Below are positions 55,405-63,900 of a stretch of 64,000 nucleotides of DNA, piece by piece; the stretch's first letter is position 1; each line of letters opens with the position of its first letter. The notes below the pieces were generated by a model. The model was given only the letters and a program-made list of their open reading frames with translations, searched no databases and was not told the DNA's origin. The position numbers were made by a program, and so were the translations under genes. Source of the stretch: Rhodopseudomonas palustris JSC-3b (lineage in GTDB: Bacteria; Pseudomonadota; Alphaproteobacteria; Rhizobiales; Xanthobacteraceae); NCBI GenBank assembly GCA_000504425.1, contig KI632513.1, positions 2,750,069 to 2,814,068 of the forward strand. Direction: 5' to 3'.

Positions 55405-58086
55405 CTACCCCATCGCCGTGCGCACCAGTTCCTCGGCGGCCTCGGCGAGCAGATCGTCGGAGGCCTCGCCGTACACCGCCTCGCGGCCGATTTCCAGCAG
55501 CACCGGCACCGCCAGCGGCGAGACCCGCTCCAGCGACTTGTAAGCGATTCGGCCGCTGATCCGGGCGAGCATATCGCCAAGCCGGCGCAGATCGAGCAGC
55601 CCGGTGGCGGCATCGGCGCGCGCGGCGCGCAGCAGCACATGGTTGGGCTGGTGCTTGCGCAGCACGTCATAGACGAGGTCGGTGGAGAACAGCACCTGGC
55701 GGCGGCTTTTCTCGGCGCCGACAAAGCGGCGCGGGATCAGCCCGGAAATCACCGCGCAGGTCTTAAACGTGCGCTTCATCAGCGCCGATTCCGCCAGCCA
55801 TGCCTCGAGATCATCGCCGAGCATGTCGGGCTCAAACAGCGCGTCGAGATCAAGCCGGCGTTGCCGGATCAGCGCCGACAGATCGCCGAGCCCCCACACC
55901 GCCAGCGCGTATTCATTGGCGACAAAGCCGAGCGGCCGTGCCCTGGCGCGTTCCAGCCGGCGCGTCAGCAGCATGCCGAGCGTCTGATGCGCCAGCCGGC
56001 CCTCGAACGGGTAGCACACCAGATAGTGCTTGCCGGCATGGGGAAAGCACTCGACCAGCAATTGCCGTGAACCCGGCACCACCGACAATTCGGCCTGCAG
56101 GCTGAGCCAATCGCGCACCTGATCGGGCAGCGCCGCCCAGGCCCGGCGATCATCGAGCAGCCGCCGCACCCGGTCGGCGAGATAGGTGGAGAGCGGGAAC
56201 TTGCCGCCCATATAGGACGGCACCCGCGCATCCTGATCATGAGCGCGCGAGACATAGACCTGATCCTCGGCCATCGCCTCATAGCGCACCACTTCGCCGC
56301 CGAACACGAAAGTGTCGCCCGGCACCATCGACTCGATAAATCCCTCTTCGATTTCGCCGAGCAGCCGGCCGCCGCGGCTGATCGCGCCGGTGGCACCGCT
56401 GGCTGCGCCGCGCTGCGAGCGCACCAGCCGCACTTTCAGCATGGTGTCTTCGACAATGGTGCCGACATTCAGTCGGTAGCTCTGCCGCACTTTGGGATTG
56501 GCGACCCGCCAGCGGCCCTGCTGATCCTGCTTGATGCGCGCAAAGCGCTCATAGCTTTGCAGCGCGTAGCCGCCGGTGGCGACGAACGCCACCACATCGT
56601 CGAAATCGCTGCGCACTAGCTCGGCATAGGGCGCGGCGCTGATCACTTCCTCAAACAGCTGATCGGCGACAAACGGTTCGGCGCACGCGCAGCCGAGCAC
56701 GTGCTGCGCCAATACGTCGAGCGCGCCGCGCCGCAGCGGCGGGGTGTCCTGAGCATTTTGGGCGATCGCATCGATCGCCACCCGGCATTCCAGCACTTCA
56801 AAGCGATTGGCCGGCACCAGCACCGCGCGCGACGGCTCATCGAGGCGGTGATTGGCGCGGCCGATACGCTGCATCAATCGCGATGCGCCCTTGGGCGCGC
56901 CGACATTGATCACCAGATCGACGTCGCCCCAATCAACGCCAAGATCGAGCGACGAAGTGCAGACCACCGCGCGCAAGCGGCCAGCGGTCATGGCATCCTC
57001 GACCTTGCGGCGCTGCGCGACATCGAGCGAGCCGTGATGCAGCGCGATCGGCAGATTGTCGTCGTTGATGCGCCACAGCTCCTGGAACAGCATCTCGGCC
57101 TGGCTGCGGGTGTTGACGAACACCAGCGTGATGGTGTGCCGGTGGATTAGCTCATAGATCTCGCCGAGCGCATGGCGCGCCGAATGCCCGGCCCAGGGCA
57201 GCCGCTCGCGGCTGTCGAGCATGTCCACGATCGGCTGCGCCGCACCGCCCGCCACCACGATATCGGCCCTTTGTTCGCCCTCGCCGCTTGCGGGCGAGGG
57301 TGAGCGATGCTGCGGCACCAGAAAGCGCGCCAATTGCTCCGGCTCGGCCACCGTGGCCGACAGCCCGACCATGCGCAGCTGCGGCGCCAACCGCCACAGC
57401 CGCGCCAGCCCGAGCGACAGCAGATCGCCGCGCTTGGAGGTCACCAGCGCGTGCAATTCGTCCAGCACCACGCGGCGCAGCGTGCCGAACAGATGCGGCG
57501 CGTCGTCCGAGGCCAGCAGCAGCGCCAATTGCTCCGGCGTGGTCAGTAGAATTTGCGGCGGGTAGCGCCGCTGCCGCTGCCGGCGCGACACCGGGGTATC
57601 GCCGGTGCGGGTCTCGACCCGGATCGGCAGCGCCATCTCCGCAATCGGCGTTTCCAGATTGCGGGCGATATCGACCGCCAGCGCTTTCAGCGGCGAGATG
57701 TACAGGGTGTGCAGGCCACCGCTGTGCGGGGCCGTCTGCCCTTCTCCCCGCGTGCGGGGAGAAGGGGGCGCCTCGGTGGCAAGCTCGGTCGCTATTTCAT
57801 CAGCCCCCTCACCCGGCTTGCCGGCTACGCCAGCAAGTCGACCTCTCCCCGCACGCGGGGAGAGGTGAGATGAAGGCGACGACAATTCCACCAGGGTGGG
57901 CAGGAACCCGGCCAGGGTCTTGCCGGCGCCGGTCGGGGCGATCAACAGCGCGGAGCGTTGCCGCCGGGCCTTGTCCAAGAGCGCAAGCTGATGCGCGCGC
58001 GGCGCCCAGCCACGCGCCGCAAACCACTGCCGGAACCGCTCCGGCAGCAGCTCCTTCGCAGAACAGGGCTGGTTGATGGCATTCAC
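55405..58086 (-). CDS. Ligase-associated DEXH-box helicase (Lhr-like)
   Basis: This 893-residue SF2 helicase has A-P-T-G-A-G-K-T (50-57), D-E-L-H-A-L (motif II), S-A-T-V (III), H-H-G-S-L (IV region) and Q-R-I-G-R-A (VI). A DUF1998/Lhr-type C-terminal region follows (E-C-F-P-H-A-G-K, P-R-R-F-V-G-A-E-K). Relatives act in DNA repair next to a ligase, an exonuclease and PdeM; here only PdeM is adjacent. Two in-frame segments (about residues 70-122 and 262-273) coincide with palindromic DNA elements and are not expected in the family. The start is GTG with no strong Shine-Dalgarno. Confidence 0.88.
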   Translation of the reverse strand: MNAINQPCSAKELLPERFRQWFAARGWAPRAHQLALLDKARRQRSALLIAPTGAGKTLAGFLPTLVELSSPSSHLSPRAGRGRLAGVAGKPGEGADEIATELATEAPPSPRTRGEGQTAPHSGGLHTLYISPLKALAVDIARNLETPIAEMALPIRVETRTGDTPVSRRQRQRRYPPQILLTTPEQLALLLASDDAPHLFGTLRRVVLDELHALVTSKRGDLLSLGLARLWRLAPQLRMVGLSATVAEPEQLARFLVPQHRSPSPASGEGEQRADIVVAGGAAQPIVDMLDSRERLPWAGHSARHALGEIYELIHRHTITLVFVNTRSQAEMLFQELWRINDDNLPIALHHGSLDVAQRRKVEDAMTAGRLRAVVCTSSLDLGVDWGDVDLVINVGAPKGASRLMQRIGRANHRLDEPSRAVLVPANRFEVLECRVAIDAIAQNAQDTPPLRRGALDVLAQHVLGCACAEPFVADQLFEEVISAAPYAELVRSDFDDVVAFVATGGYALQSYERFARIKQDQQGRWRVANPKVRQSYRLNVGTIVEDTMLKVRLVRSQRGAASGATGAISRGGRLLGEIEEGFIESMVPGDTFVFGGEVVRYEAMAEDQVYVSRAHDQDARVPSYMGGKFPLSTYLADRVRRLLDDRRAWAALPDQVRDWLSLQAELSVVPGSRQLLVECFPHAGKHYLVCYPFEGRLAHQTLGMLLTRRLERARARPLGFVANEYALAVWGLGDLSALIRQRRLDLDALFEPDMLGDDLEAWLAESALMKRTFKTCAVISGLIPRRFVGAEKSRRQVLFSTDLVYDVLRKHQPNHVLLRAARADAATGLLDLRRLGDMLARISGRIAYKSLERVSPLAVPVLLEIGREAVYGEASDDLLAEAAEELVRTAMG
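57278..57300. repeat. Family C palindromic element inside lhr (short copy)
   Basis: CCCTCGCC-gcttgcg-GGCGAGGG, read through in the helicase frame as S-P-S-P-A-S-G-E-G-E, between motif III and the next conserved block. Frame is preserved. Confidence 0.65.
57739..57869. repeat. Family C composite palindromic element inside lhr (two hairpins)
   Basis: The first hairpin is CCCTTCTCCCCGC-gt-GCGGGGAGAAGGG (57739-57766, 13 pairs). The second is ACCTCTCCCCGC-ac-GCGGGGAGAGGT (57841-57866, 12 pairs). About 75 bases lie between, giving the two-ended structure of a BIME-like element. The whole is translated in the helicase frame between Walker A and the next helicase motif. Confidence 0.8.
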
Positions 58087-58334
58087 CCGATCAAGGCTAG
58101 AGATTCGCCAACGCGCGGTCGAGCACTCGTACCATTACGGGCACGCCGTGGCCGGCAGGCGGACAATCGGCCAAAGCGGTATGCGAACGCCGCTTTCGCA
58201 CGCCCGTCACGGGCAGAATCAGTTTGTTTACCAGTTGGTTACGACAGAATTCCAGCCGGTGTGGCCGCCCGGGCACAGACAGCAATGGCGAGCTGCCGTA
58301 CTCTGCGCGCAGATTTGCATTGGGGGTTCTTGCC

Positions 58335-59687
58335 ATGAAACGTATTCTTGCCGGCGTCGCGCTCGTCGGAACTGCCGTCAGCGCCCAAGCCGCCGACCTC
58401 GCGACCAAGGCCCCCTATCTGAAGGCGCCGGTGGTGGCTCCCTATGATTGGACTGGCTTCTATCTCGGCGTGAACGCCGGTGTCGGCATGGGCCGCACCT
58501 TTACCTCGCACAGCTATCCGGCTGGCGGCACGCTCAACAGCACCTATCTGCAGGCGGAAGGCGCGTTCGGCGGCGGCCAGATCGGCTACAACTGGCAGAC
58601 CAACGCCTTCTCGATCTTCGGCCCGGTGCTGTTCGGTATCGAAGCCGACATCCAGGGCAGCGGCGCCAATAACGGCAACGCCACGCTGAACAACCTCACC
58701 GTCGGCTACAATCAGAAGCTCGACTGGTTCGGCACCGTGCGCGGCCGCGTCGGCTTGGTGCGCGGTCCGTTGGTGAGCTACTTCACCGGCGGTTTCGCGG
58801 CCGGCGACGTCAAGACCTCGGTGACTGGCACCATTCCCGGCGGCTATTCGTTCAACCGCACCCAGACCGGCTGGACCATCGGCAGCGGCGTTGAAGCGGC
58901 GCTCGGCGGCAACTGGACCGGCAAGATCGAGTACCTCTATCTCGATCTCGGCAACAAGAACGACTTCATCGGTACGGAGGCGCTGCGCACCGAGACCCGC
59001 GAGCACCTGTTCCGCGTCGGCGTGAATTATCGCTTCGGCGGCAATGGCCTGTACGCGCCGGTGCCGGCGGCGAACTGGGCGGGCATCTATCTCGGCGGCA
59101 ATTTCGGCGGCGCCACCGGCCGCGATCGCACCGACGCTACCGCGGGCGGCGTGACCGACTCGTTCACCCTGTCGCCCGATGGCTACATCGGCGGCGGCCA
59201 GATCGGCTACAATTGGCAGGCGGCGAACTGGGTGTTCGGTCTGGAAACCGACTTCCAGGGCTCGACCCAGCGTGACAACCGCACGGTGGTGCTGGGTCCG
59301 AACTACGCCGGCTACGACGCCAAGCTGCCCTGGTTCGGCACCGTGCGTGGCCGTGTCGGCTACTCGGTCGGCTCCACCCTGTTCTACGGCACCGCCGGTT
59401 ACGCCTATGGCAGCGTGAAGACCAACATCGTCACCGCCACCACCAACGAAACCTTCACCAAGACCAAGAGCGGCTGGACCGCGGGTGCCGGCATCGAAGC
59501 CCCGTTCACCCTGCTCGGCCTGCTCGGCCCGAACTGGACCGCCAAGACCGAATATCTCTATGTTGATCTCGGCTCGACCACCGATGAGTTCGGCGTCAAC
59601 GGCGTGAACACCACCAAGGTGACCGAACACGTGTTCCGCACCGGCATCAACTATCACTTCAATTCGCCGGTAGTCGCCAAGTACTAA
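58335..59687 (+). CDS. Outer-membrane beta-barrel protein with two tandem Omp25/31-like domains
   Basis: This 450-residue protein has a signal peptide (K-R-I-L-A-G-V-A-L-V-G, cleavage after A-Q-A) and two homologous halves. Both contain W-x-G-x-Y-L-G, G-G-G-Q-I-G-Y-N-W-Q, W-F-G-T-V-R-G-R-V-G and T-E-Y-L-Y-V-D-L-G-type strands. Positions are about 35-235 and 245-450, and each half ends in N-Y-x-F-type terminal strands. Rhizobial relatives usually have one such domain (about 230 residues). It is a porin-like surface protein, monocistronic with a strong terminator. Confidence 0.9.
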   Translation: MKRILAGVALVGTAVSAQAADLATKAPYLKAPVVAPYDWTGFYLGVNAGVGMGRTFTSHSYPAGGTLNSTYLQAEGAFGGGQIGYNWQTNAFSIFGPVLFGIEADIQGSGANNGNATLNNLTVGYNQKLDWFGTVRGRVGLVRGPLVSYFTGGFAAGDVKTSVTGTIPGGYSFNRTQTGWTIGSGVEAALGGNWTGKIEYLYLDLGNKNDFIGTEALRTETREHLFRVGVNYRFGGNGLYAPVPAANWAGIYLGGNFGGATGRDRTDATAGGVTDSFTLSPDGYIGGGQIGYNWQAANWVFGLETDFQGSTQRDNRTVVLGPNYAGYDAKLPWFGTVRGRVGYSVGSTLFYGTAGYAYGSVKTNIVTATTNETFTKTKSGWTAGAGIEAPFTLLGLLGPNWTAKTEYLYVDLGSTTDEFGVNGVNTTKVTEHVFRTGINYHFNSPVVAKY

Positions 59688-59724
59688 GCGAGCAAGTACG
59701 ACCTGCTTCGGCTTCTGAAACTGC

Positions 59725-59753
59725 AAAACCCCGGCCTTGCGGCCGGGGTTTTT
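59725..59753 (+). terminator. Rho-independent terminator after the outer-membrane protein gene
   Basis: AAAACCCCGGCC-ttgc-GGCCGGGGTTTTTG: a 12-pair stem ending in a T-tract, 38 bases after the stop. Confidence 0.92.
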
Positions 59754-59894
59754 GTTTGCGTGAAGACTTCGTTCGTTTGACGGGTGCAAAGCCCCGGCCC
59801 GACGAGCCTGCGGCCGCGTCCCCCTCCCCGCCGCTATGCGGTGATGAGGCACGCGGCGCGACCGCAGCGAGCTGGATAGCGCTACGCGCGACGC

Positions 59895-60653
59895 TCAGCT
59901 CGAGCGCAGCACGAAGCGGCGGTTGTCGCTTTGCACCGGCCGGGCGTTCATCGGGTACAGCTTGGCGAATGCCAGAATGTCGTCAGTCGCAACCGTGATG
60001 TAGTCGGTCAGCAGCAGCCAATCGACGATCTCGGTGCAGGGCGGCGTGGTCAGCGACCCCTGATAGCGATAGTAGCCGAGCTTGGCCGGCAGCAGCGCCT
60101 TCGGATTGATGCTGGCATCGGCCGGCACCGCCGGTCCTTGTTCGGCCGGCATGGTGGCAACGATCTTCGAAAACGCCTCGTTGCTGCCGCCACCGGCGAT
60201 CAGCACGCCAAGCACGGCGATCGCGCCGCTGTCGGCGCGATGTACGAAATGCGCTTCCATCGGAAACGGCTTGCCATTGATCAGGTGCTCGCTCGGCCGA
60301 TGGAAATGCACCTGCAGCAGCTTATAGGTAGTGTCACCGCGGGTCAGCGTGCTGCCTTCGGCGAAATTCAGCTGAATGGTGTGGCCGTTGTTGACGATGG
60401 TCGCGGCGCGGTCGCCCCATTTCAGGTCGATCGAGGCGAGGTCGGCATTGATGGCGCCGTTGATGTCGATCGGCGACTGCTGGCTGCCGATCGCGCACAC
60501 CTTGTTGGCCGCGTCGAGATCGCCCCAATGCTGCGGGGCGCCTTCGCCCTCGTAGCTCCAGTGCGCCGCGTGCTCAGCGGCAAAGCCGGCAGGTGCGCAC
60601 AGCGGACACAGCGCAAGACCCGCCAGGGCCTTCAAGGCATGACGTCGTTCCAT
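59895..60653 (-). CDS. Alpha-class carbonic anhydrase, periplasmic
   Basis: This 252-residue enzyme interconverts CO2 and bicarbonate. The zinc ligands are in Q-V-H-F-H-R-P-S-E-H and E-A-H-F-V-H. The active-site segment S-L-T-T-P-P-C-T-E is typical of alpha-CA. The leader M-E-R-R-H-A-L-K-A-L-A-G has a twin-arginine-like start and cleavage near F-A-A. Two cysteines (C53 region and the one in P-P-C-T) form the usual disulfide. Confidence 0.94.
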   Translation of the reverse strand: MERRHALKALAGLALCPLCAPAGFAAEHAAHWSYEGEGAPQHWGDLDAANKVCAIGSQQSPIDINGAINADLASIDLKWGDRAATIVNNGHTIQLNFAEGSTLTRGDTTYKLLQVHFHRPSEHLINGKPFPMEAHFVHRADSGAIAVLGVLIAGGGSNEAFSKIVATMPAEQGPAVPADASINPKALLPAKLGYYRYQGSLTTPPCTEIVDWLLLTDYITVATDDILAFAKLYPMNARPVQSDNRRFVLRSS

Positions 60654-60741
60654 CGATGGGTTCCTTCAAGTTGGTGATTGAAAATAGCAGAGCGAACCGG
60701 CGATCTGATGACGGCAGCCGGCCGCGTTGGCAACAACTGAG

Positions 60742-61368
60742 CTATTGGCTGGCCCACACGATGCGGGCAATCCACTCAATGTCCGATGGCGCAAAGGTGC
60801 GGTCGGGATGGGCCGGATTGAGCGAGGCCAGTTCGAGCACCTTGGAGGTGCGCCGCTTCAATTCCTTGACCAGCACTTCGCCCTCGCGGGTCTTGACCAC
60901 CACGCGGTCGCCGCGGCGGATCGGCGTGCCCGGCGACACCACGATGATATCGCCGGCGCGGTAGGCCGGCCGCATCGAATCACCGGAAATCTCCAGCGCA
61001 TAGGCGTGTTCGTCGTTGATCGACGGCAGCCCGACCTCGTCCCAGCCCTCGCCCACCGGAAAGCCGCCATCGTCGAAAAAGCCGCCGGAGCCAGCCTGCG
61101 CGAGCCCGAGCAGCGGCACCGATTGCACCGCGCGCTGGCCATCGCCGATTAGGCTGACGAAGGTGTCGATCGTGGTGCTGGTCGCGGCCAGGGCCTTCGC
61201 CACCGATTCGGTCGAGGGCCAGCGTTCGCGGCCGTCATTGGTGATGCGCTTGGATTTGTTGAAGGTGGTGGGATCGAGGCCCGACCGCTTGGCGAGACCG
61301 GACGGTGACAGCCCGGCGCGTGCCGCAAGACGATCCAGTGCAGTCCAGATCTGGTCGTGGGTCAGCAT
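60742..61368 (-). CDS. HTH/S24 peptidase-domain transcriptional regulator (phage-repressor/LexA-like)
   Basis: This 208-residue protein has an N-terminal HTH (about 10-65) and a C-terminal S24 domain with Ser131 in S-G-D-S-M-R-P and Lys168 in V-L-V-K-E-L. Their spacing of 37 equals LexA and UmuD. An Ala-Gly pair at 92-93 (A-Q-A-G-S-G) is a possible self-cleavage site 39 residues before the Ser. It may be a stress-responsive repressor. No prophage surrounds it. Confidence 0.9.
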   Translation of the reverse strand: MLTHDQIWTALDRLAARAGLSPSGLAKRSGLDPTTFNKSKRITNDGRERWPSTESVAKALAATSTTIDTFVSLIGDGQRAVQSVPLLGLAQAGSGGFFDDGGFPVGEGWDEVGLPSINDEHAYALEISGDSMRPAYRAGDIIVVSPGTPIRRGDRVVVKTREGEVLVKELKRRTSKVLELASLNPAHPDRTFAPSDIEWIARIVWASQ

Positions 61369-61688
61369 GGCGCTTGTCCTGTTCCGCGATGTCCAACCGG
61401 GAACCGCATCAGCGATATGAAACTAGGAATTATTGCCTCAATTCGGAACTTTGTGCAATCCACCGCTTGCGCTGAACGGCGATCTTGAACTGCACCAAGG
61501 CGCCCGATACGGTCGGTTGCGGCCTGCCGGGACGGGCCCGACCAGCGGTGGGCGTCTGGAACAGGCGTTGCCCGTTCGGCCGCCCCTCGCACTGGCTTTC
61601 CGATGCCGTGCAAACCATTGAGACCAAGGGCGTGGCAACGGATGCTCGCAGCCGTTCCGGCGTCTCTAACAGGCAGGATTGCCGACCC
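61369..61688. other. Intergenic region
   Basis: About 320 bases between the divergent S24 regulator and the DUF952 gene. The stretch near 61410-61450 is AT-richer and probably carries the regulator's promoter. No other feature is supported. Confidence 0.4.
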
Positions 61689-62033
61689 GTGCGGACCATC
61701 TACAAGATTTGCGACGCTTCGGCGTGGCGCGAAGCCGAGCGGCAGGGCGCCTTTGCGGGCAGCGCTGACGATCTCCGCGACGGTTTCATCCATTTCTCGA
61801 CCGCGGCGCAGGTTAGCGGCACGCTGAGCAAGCATTTTGCCGGGCGCAGCGGCCTGTTCCTGATCGCGGTCGATGCCGACGCGCTCGGCGATGCGCTGCG
61901 CTGGGAGCCCTCGCGCAATGATGAGCTGTTTCCGCATCTGTATGGCGCGCTCGACATCGGCGCCGTGCGGGCTGTGTTGGAATTGCCGGTTCGCCCGGAT
62001 GGCTCGCATCTCATTCCGGAGCTTGAGCCGTGA
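61689..62033 (+). CDS. DUF952 family protein
   Basis: This 114-residue protein has the DUF952 pattern I-Y-K-I-C-D-A-S-A-W, D-G-F-I-H-F-S-T and L-F-P-H-L-Y-G-A-L. The family resembles ADP-ribosyl-binding or RNA 2'-phosphotransferase-type folds but has no firm function. The GTG at 61689 is chosen because it begins the family sequence; upstream in-frame starts add a low-quality stretch. It overlaps pyrD by GTGA. Confidence 0.85.
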   Translation: MRTIYKICDASAWREAERQGAFAGSADDLRDGFIHFSTAAQVSGTLSKHFAGRSGLFLIAVDADALGDALRWEPSRNDELFPHLYGALDIGAVRAVLELPVRPDGSHLIPELEP

Positions 62034-63124
62034 TCCGTGCCTTTGATGCTTTGTCGTTGCCGCTGTTGCGCTGGCTTGATCCGGAAGACGCCCACCGGCT
62101 GGCGATCCAGGGTATGCGGCTGGTGCCGCAGGCCACCCCGAAGCCGGAGCACGCCAATCTGGCGGTGCGCGCCTTCGGCCTGAATTTCCCCAATCCGGTC
62201 GGCATTGCCGCGGGCTTTGACAAGAATGCCGAGGCGCCCGACGCGCTGCTGCGCGCCGGCTTTGGCTTTGTCGAGATCGGCACCGTGACGCCGCGCCCGC
62301 AGCCCGGCAATCCGCGGCCGCGGCTGTTCCGGCTGGAGCGCGACGAGGCGGTGATCAACCGCATGGGCTTTAACAATGACGGTAGCGAAGTGGTGCTGCG
62401 CCGGCTGGCGGCGCGCAACCATCGCGGCGGCATTGTCGGCGTCAATGTCGGGGCCAACAAGGATTCGGTCGATCGCGTCGCCGATTATGTGCAGCTGATC
62501 GAAGCTTTTGCGCCGGTGGCGAGCTATTTCACCGTGAACGTGTCGTCGCCGAACACGCCAGGGCTACGCAATCTGCAGCAGGCGGCGGCGCTCGACGATC
62601 TGCTGGCCAAGGTGATCGACGCCCGCGAGCGGGTGCGCGCCAGCGCTGGCGATACCCCGGTGCTGCTCAAGATCGCGCCCGATCTGACGCTGAGCGAGCT
62701 CGACGACGTGGTGCATATCGCAAGGTCGCGCCGGGTCGATGGCATGATCGTCGCCAACACCACGCTGTCACGGCCGGCCAGCCTGCGCGAACAGCAGCGC
62801 GCCAAGGAAGCCGGCGGTCTGTCCGGCCGGCCGTTGTTCCGCCTGTCGACCCGGATGGTGGCCGAGACCTTCGTGCGCGCCGAAGGGGCGTTTCCGCTGA
62901 TCGGCGTGGGCGGCATCGATAGCGGCGGCGCGGCACTGACCAAGATCAGGGCCGGCGCCAGCCTGATCCAGCTTTATTCCGCGCTGGTCTATAAGGGGCT
63001 CGGCCTGGTCGAGACCATCAAGAACGATCTGTCCTCGACCCTGCGCCGCACCGGGCGCGAGCAGCTGTCGGAGATCGTCGGCGCCGACGCACCGACCATC
63101 ACCGCCGAAGAGTGGCCGGTGTGA
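62030..63124 (+). CDS. pyrD: Dihydroorotate dehydrogenase (quinone), class 2
   Basis: This 364-residue membrane-associated flavoenzyme oxidises dihydroorotate to orotate with quinone in pyrimidine synthesis. It has the class 2 N-terminal helix, G-I-A-A-G-F-D-K-N and the catalytic Ser in N-V-S-S-P-N-T-P-G-L. The flavin segment G-V-G-G-I near residue 300 is also present. The start is GTG overlapping the DUF952 stop, a conserved coupling in this group as far as I know. Confidence 0.94.
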   Translation: MIRAFDALSLPLLRWLDPEDAHRLAIQGMRLVPQATPKPEHANLAVRAFGLNFPNPVGIAAGFDKNAEAPDALLRAGFGFVEIGTVTPRPQPGNPRPRLFRLERDEAVINRMGFNNDGSEVVLRRLAARNHRGGIVGVNVGANKDSVDRVADYVQLIEAFAPVASYFTVNVSSPNTPGLRNLQQAAALDDLLAKVIDARERVRASAGDTPVLLKIAPDLTLSELDDVVHIARSRRVDGMIVANTTLSRPASLREQQRAKEAGGLSGRPLFRLSTRMVAETFVRAEGAFPLIGVGGIDSGGAALTKIRAGASLIQLYSALVYKGLGLVETIKNDLSSTLRRTGREQLSEIVGADAPTITAEEWPV

Positions 63125-63162
63125 TCATCGGCCAGCGCGGATAAGTCAGCGCTGGCGCCGCC

Positions 63163-63900
63163 TCACAGTTCGATGATCATGCCGTCCTGCGCGGCGAGAT
63201 GGCTGATGGTGTTCAGCTTGTGCAGCATCTCGTCGCTCATGTGGGTCAGCACCACCCGCTTCGGATTGATCTGCGGCAGATGTGTTTCCAGCGTCTTCAG
63301 GCTGAGATGGCTCTTGGTCGCCCGCTCGTAAGTGTAGGCTTCCGAAATGAACAGGTCGGCTTCGCGCCCGGCCGCGATCAGTGAATCGGTCCACTGGGTA
63401 TCGCCGCTATAGGCGATCGAGCGGCCCTCGGCCTCGACCCGGTAGGCATAGAACGGCCCGCCGGAATCGCCATGCACCACCGGATAGGGCGTCACCGTCA
63501 CCTCGCCGAACACATGCGGCACGCCGGGATCGAGCCCGATCACCGACAGCTCGAAATGCTGCTTGTTCAGCGTGGAATTCTCGAACATCGCTTCCATCAG
63601 CCGGGTCAGCCGCAGATCGATGCCATGCGGGCCGGCGATCACCAGCGGCCGCTTGCGCCGGCTGCATTGCGCTTCCAGCAGCAGGAACGGCACGCCGCCA
63701 AAATGGTCGGCGTGGAAATGCGTGATCAGGATCAGGTCGATGTCGTTGCGCGAGATGCCGTAGCGCTGCAGCGCCGGCAGCGAGGTGGCACCGCAATCGA
63801 TCAGCAGATTGGCCTGCTGGCCGCTGACGTGAAAGCAGGTGTTGAGACGGCCGCCGGAGCCGAATGCGTCACCGCAGCCGACAAATCGCAATTGCATCAT
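63163..63900 (-). CDS. Metallo-beta-lactamase-fold hydrolase (tRNase Z/phosphodiesterase-like)
   Basis: This 245-residue protein has the metal-binding motif T-H-F-H-A-D-H (H61-x-H63-x-D65-H66). Later ligands lie in V-V-H-G-D, Y-S-G-D-T and L-T-H-M-S. This is the RNase Z/ElaC-like subgroup but it lacks an obvious exosite arm, so a phosphodiesterase or other small-molecule hydrolase is as likely. Two adjacent ATGs (63900, 63897) are possible starts. Confidence 0.85.
   Translation of the reverse strand: MMQLRFVGCGDAFGSGGRLNTCFHVSGQQANLLIDCGATSLPALQRYGISRNDIDLILITHFHADHFGGVPFLLLEAQCSRRKRPLVIAGPHGIDLRLTRLMEAMFENSTLNKQHFELSVIGLDPGVPHVFGEVTVTPYPVVHGDSGGPFYAYRVEAEGRSIAYSGDTQWTDSLIAAGREADLFISEAYTYERATKSHLSLKTLETHLPQINPKRVVLTHMSDEMLHKLNTISHLAAQDGMIIEL

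Noticed and set aside
60742-61368. Prophage marker because of the S24 phage-repressor-like protein
   Set aside because: No integrase, structural or lysis genes surround it, and its neighbours are chromosomal genes.
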